From Leucobacter soli (GTDB lineage: Bacteria; Actinomycetota; Actinomycetes; Actinomycetales; Microbacteriaceae): 64,000 bases of DNA. Shown piece by piece: positions 37,115-47,197 of the stretch (positions within the stretch are counted from its first letter, which is position 1; the number at the start of each line of letters is the position of its first letter). Below the pieces are notes generated by a model that saw only the letters and a list, made by a program, of their open reading frames with translations, was not told where the DNA came from and did no database searches. A program made the position numbers and the translations under genes. Location of the stretch: the NCBI RefSeq assembly GCF_910593785.1, contig NZ_CAJVAP010000003.1, forward strand, positions 9,522 to 73,521, read 5' to 3'.

Positions 37115-38008
37115 TCAGTCCGTCGTGTCGTCGGCTGTGTCGTCGTCCGTCGCATCCTCAGGTGCGGCGCCGACGATCCGGTCGGGCCGGGAGTAGACGA
37201 CCATCGACGGGCCGCGCAGGAAGCCGACGAGCGTGAGCCCGGACTCCTCGGCGAGATCCGCCGCCAGCGACGAGGGCGCCGACACCGCCGCGAGCATCGG
37301 GATCCCGGCCATCAGCGCCTTCTGGGTGAGCTCGAAGCTCGCGCGTCCCGAGACCATGAGCACGCAGGATCGTGCCGGCAGGCGACCGTTCATGAGGGCC
37401 CAGCCGACGACTTTGTCGACCGCGTTGTGGCGGCCGACGTCCTCGCGCAGTACGAGCAGTTCCCCGGTCCGCCCGTCGAAGAGTCCGGCGGCATGCAGGC
37501 CGCCGGTGCGATCGAACACCCGCTGCTGGGCGCGCAACGCCTCCGGGAAGCCCGCGAGGGCGGCGGCGTCGATCTCGAGCTGATCGTCGGCGACGGTGAA
37601 GTGCGTCTGCGTGTGCACGGCGTCGATGCTCGCCTTGCCGCACAGGCCGCAGGAGCTCGTCGTGTAGAAGTTCCGCTCGAGGCTCGGGTCGGGCGGAGCG
37701 ACGCCTGGAGCGAGCGACACGTCGAGGATGTTGTAGGTGTTGCCCTGTTCGTCCGATCCCTCGTACTCGGCTCCCGCGCAGTAGCGCGCCGTGGAGAAGT
37801 CCTCGCCCCGATGGATCACGCCCTCGGAGACGAGGAAGCCTGCGGCGAGCTCGACGTCGTGACCGGGCGTTCGCATCGTCACCGCGAGCGAGCGGCCGAA
37901 GACGCGGATCTCGAGCGGCTCCTCCACGGTGAGATAGTCCGCGCGCCGGGTCGGCGAGCGCCCGACGGTGAGACGGGTGACGCGGCGGCGATCGGCGATG
38001 CGGGACAC
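37115..38008 (-). CDS. fdhD: Formate dehydrogenase accessory sulfurtransferase FdhD
   Basis: A 297-residue protein that passes sulfur from a cysteine desulfurase to the molybdenum cofactor of formate dehydrogenase. It has the essential Cys pair in [13 protein letters not shown] near residue 130, the [19 protein letters not shown] motif near 200 and [16 protein letters not shown] near 225. The start is GTG 38008. The C-terminal ~20 residues are a run of Asp and Thr. It is divergent from the second moeA. No formate dehydrogenase gene is in the window. Confidence 0.95.
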   Translation of the reverse strand: MSRIADRRRVTRLTVGRSPTRRADYLTVEEPLEIRVFGRSLAVTMRTPGHDVELAAGFLVSEGVIHRGEDFSTARYCAGAEYEGSDEQGNTYNILDVSLAPGVAPPDPSLERNFYTTSSCGLCGKASIDAVHTQTHFTVADDQLEIDAAALAGFPEALRAQQRVFDRTGGLHAAGLFDGRTGELLVLREDVGRHNAVDKVVGWALMNGRLPARSCVLMVSGRASFELTQKALMAGIPMLAAVSAPSSLAADLAEESGLTLVGFLRGPSMVVYSRPDRIVGAAPEDATDDDTADDTTD

Positions 38009-38077
38009 GCTTCTTGGATAGCATCGAATGCGGGAGAGAGCAAACGAGGAGCCGACTGCTCGGGGCGGAGGTGCGGG

Positions 38078-39340
38078 ATGGCCGATGCGGCCGGGTCGTC
38101 GATGGTGACGGCCGAGGAGCACCTCGCATGGATCCTCGACCGGGTTCCGGCACTCGCCCCCCGGAGTCTGCCCGTGGGCGAGGCGCACGGGCTCACCCTC
38201 GCCGGCGACGCGAATGCGTGCCATGATCTGCCGCTCTGGGACAACTCCGCGATGGACGGCTACGCGCTGCGTGCGGCGGACGTCGCGGCAGCGGGCCCCG
38301 CATCGCCGATCGCGCTGCGGGTGCTCGGCGAGGTGGCGTCCGGGAGCGCCGAGGACCCGCAGATCGGTCCAGGAGAGGCCGTACGGATCATGACCGGGGC
38401 GCCGGTGCCTGCGGATGCGGACGCCGTGGTGCCCGTCGAGCACACGCGGGGGGATCGCGCGGACGACCCGTGGGCGGTCGAGCGGGTCGAGGTGATCCGC
38501 CGGGCGGATCCCGGCGCGAACATCCGGATCCGCGGCGAGGACACCGCAGCCGGGGCGGTGCTCGCGCGGGCCGGAGACCTCCTGACCGCGAATCGAGTGG
38601 CTGCGCTCGCCGCCGCGGGCGAAGCCGCTGTGCTCGTCCGCCCCCGCCCGAGGGTTGCCGTCGTCGCCACCGGCTCAGAGCTGCAACCGGCCGGCGCGCC
38701 GCTGCGCCGAGGCCAGATCCCCGAATCCAACTCGATGCTCGTCGCCGGGCTGCTCGCGGAATGCGGGGTCGCAGCGGAGGCGGTGCAGGTGCACGGCGAC
38801 GACACCGACGCCTTCGCCCGGGTGCTCGCCGAACTCGCATCCCAGGTGGACGCGATCATCACCACGGGCGGCGTCGGGCCGGGCCGGCACGACATCGTGC
38901 GGATCGCCGTCGAGGCCGAGCCGGAGGTGCGCGCCGTGCGGGTCGCGGTCAAGCCCGGTCAGCCGCAGTGCACGGGCCGCCTTGCCGGCGGCGCCTGGAT
39001 ATTCGCCCTGCCGGGCAATCCCGTCAGCGCCGCGGTGAGCTTCGAACTCTTCGTCCGGCCGGCACTGCTGCGGATGCAGGGCCGCGGCGAGGTGCAGCGG
39101 ATGCGCCTGCCCGCCGTCGCCGCGAGTTCCTGGCGCGGATCCGCGGGGCGCCTCCAAGTGCTTCCGGTGCGGATCGACCGCGAGCCGGGCGGCCTCGTCT
39201 GTCGGCCGAGCGTGAACCCGCGCGGCGTCTCGCACGCGGTCGGCGGCAGCGGCGCCGCGAACGGGTATGCGCTCGTGGGGCCCGAACGCGGCGACGTCGC
39301 CGCCGGCGATCCGGTCGACGTGATCGTGCTGGAGCCGTGA
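38078..39340 (+). CDS. moeA: Molybdopterin molybdenumtransferase MoeA (second copy)
   Basis: A 420-residue MoeA paralogue with [16 protein letters not shown] near residue 60, [19 protein letters not shown] near 105, VVATGSEL near 200, [16 protein letters not shown] near 265 and [16 protein letters not shown] near 310. GGAGG lies six bases before ATG 38078; ATG 38102 is an alternative. Its stop overlaps the mobA start (TGATG). Two MoeA types often serve different cofactor forms; pairing with mobA suggests this one feeds the guanylylated cofactor used by formate dehydrogenases. Confidence 0.92.
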   Translation: MADAAGSSMVTAEEHLAWILDRVPALAPRSLPVGEAHGLTLAGDANACHDLPLWDNSAMDGYALRAADVAAAGPASPIALRVLGEVASGSAEDPQIGPGEAVRIMTGAPVPADADAVVPVEHTRGDRADDPWAVERVEVIRRADPGANIRIRGEDTAAGAVLARAGDLLTANRVAALAAAGEAAVLVRPRPRVAVVATGSELQPAGAPLRRGQIPESNSMLVAGLLAECGVAAEAVQVHGDDTDAFARVLAELASQVDAIITTGGVGPGRHDIVRIAVEAEPEVRAVRVAVKPGQPQCTGRLAGGAWIFALPGNPVSAAVSFELFVRPALLRMQGRGEVQRMRLPAVAASSWRGSAGRLQVLPVRIDREPGGLVCRPSVNPRGVSHAVGGSGAANGYALVGPERGDVAAGDPVDVIVLEP

Positions 39341-40002
39341 TGACGGTGAGCGGGAGGTCGGAGCCGCTCGCGGCGATCGTGCTGGCCGGTGGCCGGGGAT
39401 CGCGCATGGGAGGGCGGGACAAGGCCGGGCTGCGGCTCGCCGGCGAACGGATGGTCGACCGTGTCGTCGCCGCGGCTCGCCGCGCGGGGGCGGATCCCGT
39501 GGTCGTCGCGGGCCCGGCGCACGCGGCGCCCGAGGGGTGCCTCGTCGCGCGAGAGGATCCTCCCTTCTCCGGACCGCTCGCCGCGCTCGCAGCCGCGCTC
39601 GACGCGCTCCCGCCCGCAACGTCGGCATGGCACGGCGGTTCGGTGCTGCTGCTCTCCTGCGATCTCGTGCGTCCTGCCGCCGTCGTGGCGCGGCTCCGGG
39701 AGGCGGCGATCCAGGAAGACGCGGACGCGACCGTGCTGCGCGATCCCGACGGGCGGGAGCAGTGGCTCGCCGGCTGCTACCGGCTCCGCGAGCTTCGGGC
39801 CGGGGTGGCGGCGCTGGGCAGCGAGACCGCCGACCGGCCGCTGCGACTGGCGTTCGGCGGACTGCGGGTGGGCTACCGGTCTGCCGAGGCCGCGTTGATC
39901 GCCGACGTCGACACGCCGGAGGACCTCGAGCGGGCCCGCGCCGCCGGCGCGCCGGAGGGGGAGGCCGCGGAGAGCGACTCCGAAGGGGATCGTCGACAGT
40001 GA
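39340..40002 (+). CDS. mobA: Molybdenum cofactor guanylyltransferase MobA
   Basis: A 220-residue nucleotidyltransferase adding GMP to the molybdenum cofactor. The nucleotide loop LAGGRGSRMGGRDKAGL is near residue 13, PPFSGPLAALAAAL is near 68, LLLSCDLVRPAAV is near 105 and ADVDTPEDLERA is near the end. It is coupled to moeA upstream and followed by a DUF6457 gene. MGD-type cofactor is what formate dehydrogenases need. Confidence 0.92.
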   Translation: MTVSGRSEPLAAIVLAGGRGSRMGGRDKAGLRLAGERMVDRVVAAARRAGADPVVVAGPAHAAPEGCLVAREDPPFSGPLAALAAALDALPPATSAWHGGSVLLLSCDLVRPAAVVARLREAAIQEDADATVLRDPDGREQWLAGCYRLRELRAGVAALGSETADRPLRLAFGGLRVGYRSAEAALIADVDTPEDLERARAAGAPEGEAAESDSEGDRRQ

Positions 40003-40024
40003 ATCAGGAGAAGAAGGAGACACC

Positions 40025-40357
40025 ATGTCCGAGACCAAGCATCTTCCGCCGGAGGCACTGAACGACTGGCTCGCCGCCGCAGCCGCAGAGCTGGGCCTCG
40101 ACCCCTCGGCGGTCGATATCGCCACGGTGCTGAACGTGGCGCGCGACGTCGCCCATGACGTCGCCCGCCCGGCCGCCCCGCTGAGCACGTTCCTGCTGGG
40201 CGTCGCCGTCGGCGCCGCGGGAGGCTCTGCTGTGGACTCCGCCGCCGGCGCTGCTGCCGGCACCGCGGCGGGGGACGGGCGCCTCGCGGAGCTCGCCGAG
40301 CGGCTCACCTCGCGCGCGGCGGCATGGAAGCGGGCCCAGGCCGAGCCGGAGGCTTAG
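40025..40357 (+). CDS. DUF6457 domain protein
   Basis: A 110-residue protein. Its opening helix LNDWLAAAAAELGLD and the segment NVARDVAHDVARPAAPLSTFLLGVAVG match the small DUF6457 domain found beside or fused to MobA in actinobacteria. A GGAG-rich site precedes ATG. It probably assists MobA, but no activity is known. Its end overlaps the convergent methyltransferase gene by four bases. Confidence 0.8.
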   Translation: MSETKHLPPEALNDWLAAAAAELGLDPSAVDIATVLNVARDVAHDVARPAAPLSTFLLGVAVGAAGGSAVDSAAGAAAGTAAGDGRLAELAERLTSRAAAWKRAQAEPEA

Positions 40358-41586
40358 CCGAAGGCTGCGGCCGGCACGCGATCGGCGAGCAGCGCGACGT
40401 GCGCATCCGCGCTTTCCGCCAGCTCGGCACGGGTGAGAATCAGGGTCGCGGTGTTCGGCCCCGCGAGGCGGAGGCGCCGGCGCAGCGCGGCGGGGTCGAC
40501 CGGTACGCCGCGCTTCTTGATCTCCAACCGACCGATCCCGCGCGCGGCGAGGGCGCGACGCAGTGCCTTCTCGCCGGCCGGCAGGACCTCGCGCACGCGG
40601 AAGGCCTGCGCGAACGGCGTCGGGCGGGCCTCGTCGGCGGTGAGATAGGCGATCCCGTTGCCGACCATCCCGGCGCCGAGATCCTCGGCGAGCCGTCCGA
40701 TCAGTCGGGCACGGATCACCGCGCCATCCGGCTCGTAGACGTACTCGCCGAGCCGGCGTGCTCCGACGTCGGCAGCATCGGCCGCGGCGGTCAGCTCGTG
40801 CGACTCGTCTCCGCGGATGACGAGCGCGGCGCGGCGCACTCCCGGTCGGGAGACCTCGCCGAACCAGAGCCCGGTCTCGACGAGCTGTCCGTCCACGGAC
40901 ACCCACTGAGCCTCCGCCCCGTCCGGGATCAGCTCGCGGTCGAAGCCGGGCCCCAGCTTCACGCCGGTGGGCAGGCGATCCGCCAGGCCGAACGCGAAGT
41001 CCAGCGACGGGGAGTAATCGCCCGGGGAGGAGAGGCGGCGGGTGTCGCGGTGGCCGGAGGTGCGGCGGGCCGGGTCGAGGAACGCGCCGTCGGCGTCGCC
41101 GATGCCCACGGACTCCGCGTCTCCGACGGTCACCTCGATGCCGAGATTGTGCGCGGCGATCGCAGCCGTGAACGGGTCGATCTCGACCGGACGCACATCG
41201 ATCCCCGCAGCCTGCAGCGCGAGGGACTCGGTTCCGATCCCGCAGCCGAGGTCGATGACGCGTCGGCATCCCGCTGCGGCGAACCGACGGGCGTGCAGAT
41301 CGGCCACCGCGGCGCGGGTCGCCTGCTCCAAGCCGGCAGGCGTGAAGAGCATGCTCGCGGCGCGCTCGCCGAACTTCGCCCGCGCCTTCTCCCTCAGTCC
41401 GGCCTGGGTCAGCGCGGCGGCGACCAGATCCGGGGCCGCGCCCGCCGAGCGGAGCTCCGCGCCGGCCCGATCGAGCGAGCGCCCGTCGGCGAGTGCGTCC
41501 TCGACGGCGCGCAGAAGCTCTCGGCCCTCTTCGGCGAGGAGGGCCTCCCAGCCCGGGAGCGGCCGGCCGGCCGGTTCAGCTGTAAT
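40354..41586 (-). CDS. THUMP-like class I SAM-dependent methyltransferase with non-canonical start
   Basis: The methyltransferase core has RVIDLGCGIGTESLALQAAG (SAM-binding motif I) and AFLDPARRTSGHRDTRRL, and a C-terminal THUMP-like domain ends at RLEIKKRGVPVDP and beyond. The first ATG in frame is 41352. However, the family's N-terminal helical segment is encoded upstream in the same frame (GWEALLAEEGRELLRAVEDA and LREKARAKFGERAASM), back to a TGA at 41592-41590. In that interval there is no ATG, GTG or TTG; ATT at 41586 is the best candidate. It overlaps the stop of the DUF4190 gene upstream, so coupled re-initiation is plausible. A short protein from 41352 is the alternative. Confidence 0.68.
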   Translation of the reverse strand: MTAEPAGRPLPGWEALLAEEGRELLRAVEDALADGRSLDRAGAELRSAGAAPDLVAAALTQAGLREKARAKFGERAASMLFTPAGLEQATRAAVADLHARRFAAAGCRRVIDLGCGIGTESLALQAAGIDVRPVEIDPFTAAIAAHNLGIEVTVGDAESVGIGDADGAFLDPARRTSGHRDTRRLSSPGDYSPSLDFAFGLADRLPTGVKLGPGFDRELIPDGAEAQWVSVDGQLVETGLWFGEVSRPGVRRAALVIRGDESHELTAAADAADVGARRLGEYVYEPDGAVIRARLIGRLAEDLGAGMVGNGIAYLTADEARPTPFAQAFRVREVLPAGEKALRRALAARGIGRLEIKKRGVPVDPAALRRRLRLAGPNTATLILTRAELAESADAHVALLADRVPAAAFG

Positions 41587-41902
41587 AGCTCATCCGGTCG
41601 AGCTCCGAGAACAGCGACCCCATCGAACCGATCGCCAACGCGATGATGCTCACGTAGATGAGGATGAACAGCACGAAGGATGCCACGTAGACGTAGCCGA
41701 TGATCAGTCCCGTGAGTGCGATGCCGCGCCCACCGTCGCCGTTGCGCTTGATCTGGTTGATCGCCAGATGCCCGAAGACGATGGCGGCGATGGGCTGGAT
41801 GAAGGCGAGGATCACGGAGACCAGCGCGAACGCATTGGTCTGGCCGACGGTCGTCGCCTGCGGACGGACGGGCTGGGGCGCGTTCGGGTAGGGTGCGGTC
41901 AT
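41576..41902 (-). CDS. DUF4190-type two-helix membrane protein
   Basis: A 108-residue protein. After a short Pro-rich start come two transmembrane helices flanking the DUF4190 core FGHLAINQIKRNGDGGRGIA. AGGAG lies eight bases before ATG 41902. The family has no known function. It is tandem with a paralogue upstream and overlaps the methyltransferase gene downstream. Confidence 0.78.
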   Translation of the reverse strand: MTAPYPNAPQPVRPQATTVGQTNAFALVSVILAFIQPIAAIVFGHLAINQIKRNGDGGRGIALTGLIIGYVYVASFVLFILIYVSIIALAIGSMGSLFSELDRMSYYS

Positions 41903-41913
41903 CTTCGTCGCTC

Positions 41914-42372
41914 CTAGTAGGTGGTGGTCGCGGCGAGGGTGATCGCCAGCATCAGAGCGATCGCCCAGATCACCCAGAACCCGACCTCGATGTAGCCCAG
42001 GACGAGCGCCGCGATCGCCATGCCGCGCCCGCTCTCGCCCGTGCGCTTGATCTGCCCGAGGCTGATGTGTCCGAGCACGACCGGCACCACGAAGGGCAGC
42101 ACGAACGCCGAGATCAGCGCGATGATCGAGAGCGTATTGGTGCGCGGGGCGGCCGGGTACTGCGGAACGCCCTGCGCGGCGTACTGCGGCGCACCGTACT
42201 GCGGGGCCGTGTACTGCGGTGCACCGTACTGCGGGGCCGCAGGAGCGGCGTACTGCGGGGCGGCCGGAGGCGCGTACTGCGGCTCCGGGGCGGGTGCCTC
42301 CGGGTACTGCGGTGCGGCCGCGGGCGGGGCGGGCGTCGGCTGCTCGGCGCCGGGATCGGTGGGATTCGACAT
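41914..42372 (-). CDS. DUF4190-type membrane protein with Pro-Gln-Tyr repeats
   Basis: A 152-residue protein. Residues ~20-90 are a repeated Pro-Gln-Tyr region (units such as APQYGAPQYTAPQYGAPQYA), probably disordered and cytoplasmic. Two transmembrane helices then flank the DUF4190 core LGHISLGQIKRTGESGRGMA. It is a paralogue of the next gene, 12 bases away. Function unknown. Confidence 0.78.
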   Translation of the reverse strand: MSNPTDPGAEQPTPAPPAAAPQYPEAPAPEPQYAPPAAPQYAAPAAPQYGAPQYTAPQYGAPQYAAQGVPQYPAAPRTNTLSIIALISAFVLPFVVPVVLGHISLGQIKRTGESGRGMAIAALVLGYIEVGFWVIWAIALMLAITLAATTTY

Positions 42373-42575
42373 GCGTCCTTCTCGATTGGGTGGTCGCGGC
42401 GAGGCTCGTGGCCGCCGCACGGCCGACTGGGTAGCAGGGATCCCAGTATTTCACAGTAGTCATTTCACAGCAGCCTCAGATCGTGGCGTTCCTCGGGATC
42501 GCCCGTGCGGGCTCGGCCGTGATCTTCCGAGGGCGGCGCTGTTCGCTCTGAGCGCGTTCGCGGCGATGCGATCCA

Positions 42576-42617
42576 TTGGCACTCGCCTTGCGAGAGTGCC
42601 AGCTCTGGCTCTAGACT
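42576..42617 (+). promoter_or_regulatory. CIRCE operator over the groES promoter
   Basis: TTGGCACTC-N9-GAGTGCCAG (42576-42602) matches the HrcA-binding CIRCE element with one arm mismatch. Within it TTGCGA (42589-42594) is 17 bases from TAGACT (42612-42617), a -35/-10 pair, so HrcA binding would block the promoter. Heat shock would relieve it. Confidence 0.88.
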
Positions 42618-42678
42618 CGCTACCAGCGCGCCCGCCCGGGGCGCCACCTGGTACTTACCCCGAAGAAAGAGGTCACAC

Positions 42679-42975
42679 GTGTCGGTGAACATCAAGCCGC
42701 TCGAAGATCGAATCGTCATCAAGCAGGTCGAGGCGGAGCAGACCACCGCCTCCGGTCTCGTGATCCCGGACAGCGCCAAGGAGAAGCCCTCGGAGGGCGA
42801 GGTGCTCGCCGTGGGCCCGGGTCGCATCGATGACAACGGCAACCGCGTGCCGCTCGACGTCAATGTCGGCGACATCGTGCTCTACTCGAAGTACGGCGGC
42901 ACCGAGGTCAAGTACGGCGGCGACGAGTTCCTCGTCCTCTCGGCGCGCGACATCCTCGCGATCGTCGAGCGCTAG
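42679..42975 (+). CDS. groES: Co-chaperonin GroES
   Basis: A 98-residue cochaperonin lid for GroEL. It has the [20 protein letters not shown] opening and mobile loop, and [20 protein letters not shown] near the end. The start is GTG 42679. CIRCE control and the terminator directly after show it is a single-gene unit here; groEL is not adjacent. Confidence 0.97.
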   Translation: MSVNIKPLEDRIVIKQVEAEQTTASGLVIPDSAKEKPSEGEVLAVGPGRIDDNGNRVPLDVNVGDIVLYSKYGGTEVKYGGDEFLVLSARDILAIVER

Positions 42976-42994
42976 TCGACCGACGAGCGTCCAC

Positions 42995-43030
42995 GGGGCC
43001 GGTGCTGCTGCACCGGCCCCGTTTCTTTTT
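42995..43030 (+). terminator. Intrinsic terminator of groES
   Basis: GGGGCCGGTGC (42995-43005) pairs perfectly with GCACCGGCCCC (43010-43020) across TGCT, followed by GTTTCTTTTT. Confidence 0.92.
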
Positions 43031-43064
43031 CTCCTCCGTCGCCCGGTACCCCTAGGCTGGTGCG

Positions 43065-44015
43065 GTGGAGCAACGTCTGGGCTATATCTACGGCATCGCC
43101 GCATACCTGTGCTGGGGCGCCTTCCCGCTGTACTTCGCGCTGCTCGCCGACATCGATCCCTATGAGGCGGTGCCGTGGCGCGTCCTCACCGCGCTCGTCT
43201 TCTGCGTCCTCGCGGTCACCGTGATGCGCGCTTGGTCGCCGGTCTTCGAGATCCTCCGATCGGCGCGGATGTTCGGCTGGTTCATCCTCGCCTCCCTCCT
43301 GCTCTACGCGAACTGGCAGATCTTCGTCGTCGGCGTCGTTACGGAGCGGATCCTCGAGACGGCGCTCGGCTACTTCATCAATCCGCTCGTCACGATCCTC
43401 ATCGGTGTGATCGTGCGCAAGGAACGACTCACCCGCCTGCAATGGATCGCGGTCGGCATCGCGGGGATCGGGGTGATCATCAGCGCGATCGCCTACGGCC
43501 AGTTCCCGCTCATCGCCCTCAGCCTCGCATTCACGTTCGGGTTCTACGGCGCCGTGCGCAAGCAGACCAGCCAGCATGTGGACGCGCTCACCGGCCTCAC
43601 CGTCGAGACGATGATCGCCTCCGCGATCGCGATCCCGCAGCTGATCGTGATCCTGCTGCTCGCCGGACGCCTCGGCGCCTTCGAGCACGGCCCCGCCATC
43701 ACGACACTGCTGCTGCTCAGCGGTGTCGTCACCGCGATCCCGCTGCTGCTCTTCGCCGCGGGCAATCGCCGCCTGCCGCTCTCGCACATGGGCTTCATCC
43801 AGTTCACCACCCCGATCCTTGCGTTCCTCACCGGGTACTTCATCTTCCACGAGGAGATGCCCCTCGCCCGCTGGATCGGATTCGCGGCGGTCTGGGTCGC
43901 CCTGATCGTGCTGCTCGTCGACATGGTGCTCTCGATCAGGCGCGTCCGCAGGACTCCGGCCGGAGCGGAACCGCCGCTGACCACCGGCGAGATCGCGACG
44001 CATCCTGTGCTCTAG
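43065..44015 (+). CDS. rarD: RarD/EamA family transporter
   Basis: A 316-residue, ten-helix drug/metabolite transporter. It has the RarD features GYIYGIAAYLCWGAFPLYFA at the start, LLYANWQIFVVGV and TALGYFINPLVTILIGV near residues 80-115, and GFIQFTTPILAFLTGYFIFH near 245. RarD-type proteins are EamA permeases with unsettled substrates. TAGGCT lies exactly six bases before GTG 43065 (leaderless pattern). Confidence 0.88.
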   Translation: MEQRLGYIYGIAAYLCWGAFPLYFALLADIDPYEAVPWRVLTALVFCVLAVTVMRAWSPVFEILRSARMFGWFILASLLLYANWQIFVVGVVTERILETALGYFINPLVTILIGVIVRKERLTRLQWIAVGIAGIGVIISAIAYGQFPLIALSLAFTFGFYGAVRKQTSQHVDALTGLTVETMIASAIAIPQLIVILLLAGRLGAFEHGPAITTLLLLSGVVTAIPLLLFAAGNRRLPLSHMGFIQFTTPILAFLTGYFIFHEEMPLARWIGFAAVWVALIVLLVDMVLSIRRVRRTPAGAEPPLTTGEIATHPVL

Positions 44016-44053
44016 CCGCGGGAATAGTCGCCGACCCCGGACGATTACACTAG

Positions 44054-45625
<1,572 letters not shown>

Positions 45626-45726
45626 ACCGCCGGCGGCGTAGATCCGGCGCTCGTCGCCGTCGCCGGGCATCGGCGACCATGCCCTACAGTGGACGAGGGG
45701 GAAACGAGTATGAAGGAGTTCGCCCG

Positions 45727-47130
45727 ATGGCAGATGGCCTCAGTCCGATCCGCGCCCGGAAACGATTCGCCCGACCGCTAGCCCTCGCTACGGCCCTGCT
45801 GCTCGGTGCGATGGGGCTTGCCGCGCCGAGCGCGGCGCAGGCGGCGAATCCGTCGCCGCCCAGCGGCCCGTATTCCGTGAGCGGGAAGATCACCTTCGCT
45901 GCGACGGATCCGGCGGCCCCGGTCGCCAGCTTGCTGCGCAAGGTCGACTACAACGAGGCCGACGCGACACGCAGCGGGCTCTATCTGTCGCTCTCCGTCA
46001 CGCAACCGGACTACTCGGTGAAGAGCTGGGACTACGGCGAGCACGGCAACGTGATCGTCAACACCGCCACCGGCGAGTGGACGGTGAACAACGTCGCGAA
46101 CGGCACATATCGCCTCAATCTCGGTGTGACTCTTCCCAACAACGGTTATGCGCGAGGCCTCTCGACGACGGTCACGGTGAACAACGGGCACGTCGCGGTC
46201 GGCACCACGACGATCAAAGCGGAAGCGCATCTCGTCGGCACCTTCGGCTCGTGCGAATCGGCGGCGCTGCGACCGAGCAAGATGATCGCCGAGAATCTGG
46301 CGACCGGCAAGACCTATCAGCTCGAGCCCGGCCAGCGCGGCGAGACGCTGCCGACGCCGCAGTGCGGCGCGGGCGCCTCGGCCGACTTCGGCATGTGGGA
46401 TCTCTACAACGCGCCCGCAGGCGACTACTACGTCTACGCCGAGCAGAGCGGGGTGCGCGAGTACTACACGAGCCAGCAGACCGGCAGCCAGGATCGCTCC
46501 GAGGCTTCGACGGTGACGCTGAAGTACTGGGAGGGCAACCACACGAGGTTCCTCTACGGCTTCTCCAAGCCGATCGTTTCGAAGACACCGCAGGTCACGA
46601 CCGCCAGTTCGAGCGCAGCGGCCCAGACGGTGAAGGTCGGCACGACGCTCAAGGCGAAGACCGGCACCTGGACCGCGGGGTCGACGCTGAAGTATCGGTG
46701 GAACCGCAACGGCACGCCCATCGGGGGAGCCACGAAGTCGAGCTATACCCTGAAATCAACGGACCTCAAGAAGAAGATCTCGGTCACGGTCACCGGCACC
46801 AAGAAGGGGTACTGGCCGGCGGCCCGGGCCTCAGTCGCGACGAAGGCGGTCAAGACCGGAACGTTGACGACCGCGAAGCCGAAGATCTCGGGCACCAAGA
46901 AGTCGGGTAAGACCGTGAAGGTGAAGCGGGGCAGTTGGACGAGCGGCACGAAGTTCAGCTACCGCTGGTACCGCAACGGCAAGACGATCGGCGGCGCGAC
47001 GAAGTCGAGCTACACGCTCAAGTCGAAGGACGCCGGCAAGAAGATCAAGGTGAAGGTCACCGGAAAGAAGAGCGGGTACGCGACGACGTCGCGCACCTCG
47101 TCGTACACCGCGAAGATCGCGAAGCGCTGA
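45727..47130 (+). CDS. Secreted Ig-like repeat protein
   Basis: A 467-residue exported protein. The signal peptide spans ~1-39 (ending SAAQAAN). Residues ~45-290 form a beta-rich unknown domain. The C-terminus has two tandem copies (near 320-385 and 400-467) of the actinobacterial repeat with YRWYRNGKTIGGATKSSYTL and KVTGKKSGY motifs. Such repeats occur on wall-targeting proteins. GAAGGAG precedes ATG 45727, and TACAGT at 45685-45690 is a possible -10. A perfect 14-base hairpin follows. Function unknown. Confidence 0.75.
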   Translation: MADGLSPIRARKRFARPLALATALLLGAMGLAAPSAAQAANPSPPSGPYSVSGKITFAATDPAAPVASLLRKVDYNEADATRSGLYLSLSVTQPDYSVKSWDYGEHGNVIVNTATGEWTVNNVANGTYRLNLGVTLPNNGYARGLSTTVTVNNGHVAVGTTTIKAEAHLVGTFGSCESAALRPSKMIAENLATGKTYQLEPGQRGETLPTPQCGAGASADFGMWDLYNAPAGDYYVYAEQSGVREYYTSQQTGSQDRSEASTVTLKYWEGNHTRFLYGFSKPIVSKTPQVTTASSSAAAQTVKVGTTLKAKTGTWTAGSTLKYRWNRNGTPIGGATKSSYTLKSTDLKKKISVTVTGTKKGYWPAARASVATKAVKTGTLTTAKPKISGTKKSGKTVKVKRGSWTSGTKFSYRWYRNGKTIGGATKSSYTLKSKDAGKKIKVKVTGKKSGYATTSRTSSYTAKIAKR

Positions 47131-47137
47131 CCGCGAC

Positions 47138-47172
47138 CGCTCCGGGCCCGGGCCTCGTCCGGGCCCGGAGCG
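47138..47172 (+). terminator. Hairpin terminator after the Ig-repeat gene
   Basis: A perfect 14-base stem (47138-47151 with 47159-47172) surrounds a seven-base loop. There is no T-run, so efficiency is uncertain. Confidence 0.6.
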
Positions 47173-47197
47173 CGGCGGGGGCGGGTAGGCTGGTCCG

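Noticed and set aside
41353-41586. Programmed frameshift joining DUF4190 and the methyltransferase
   Set aside because: No slippery heptamer was seen at the overlap, and the upstream protein ends normally. A non-canonical start explains the data more simply.
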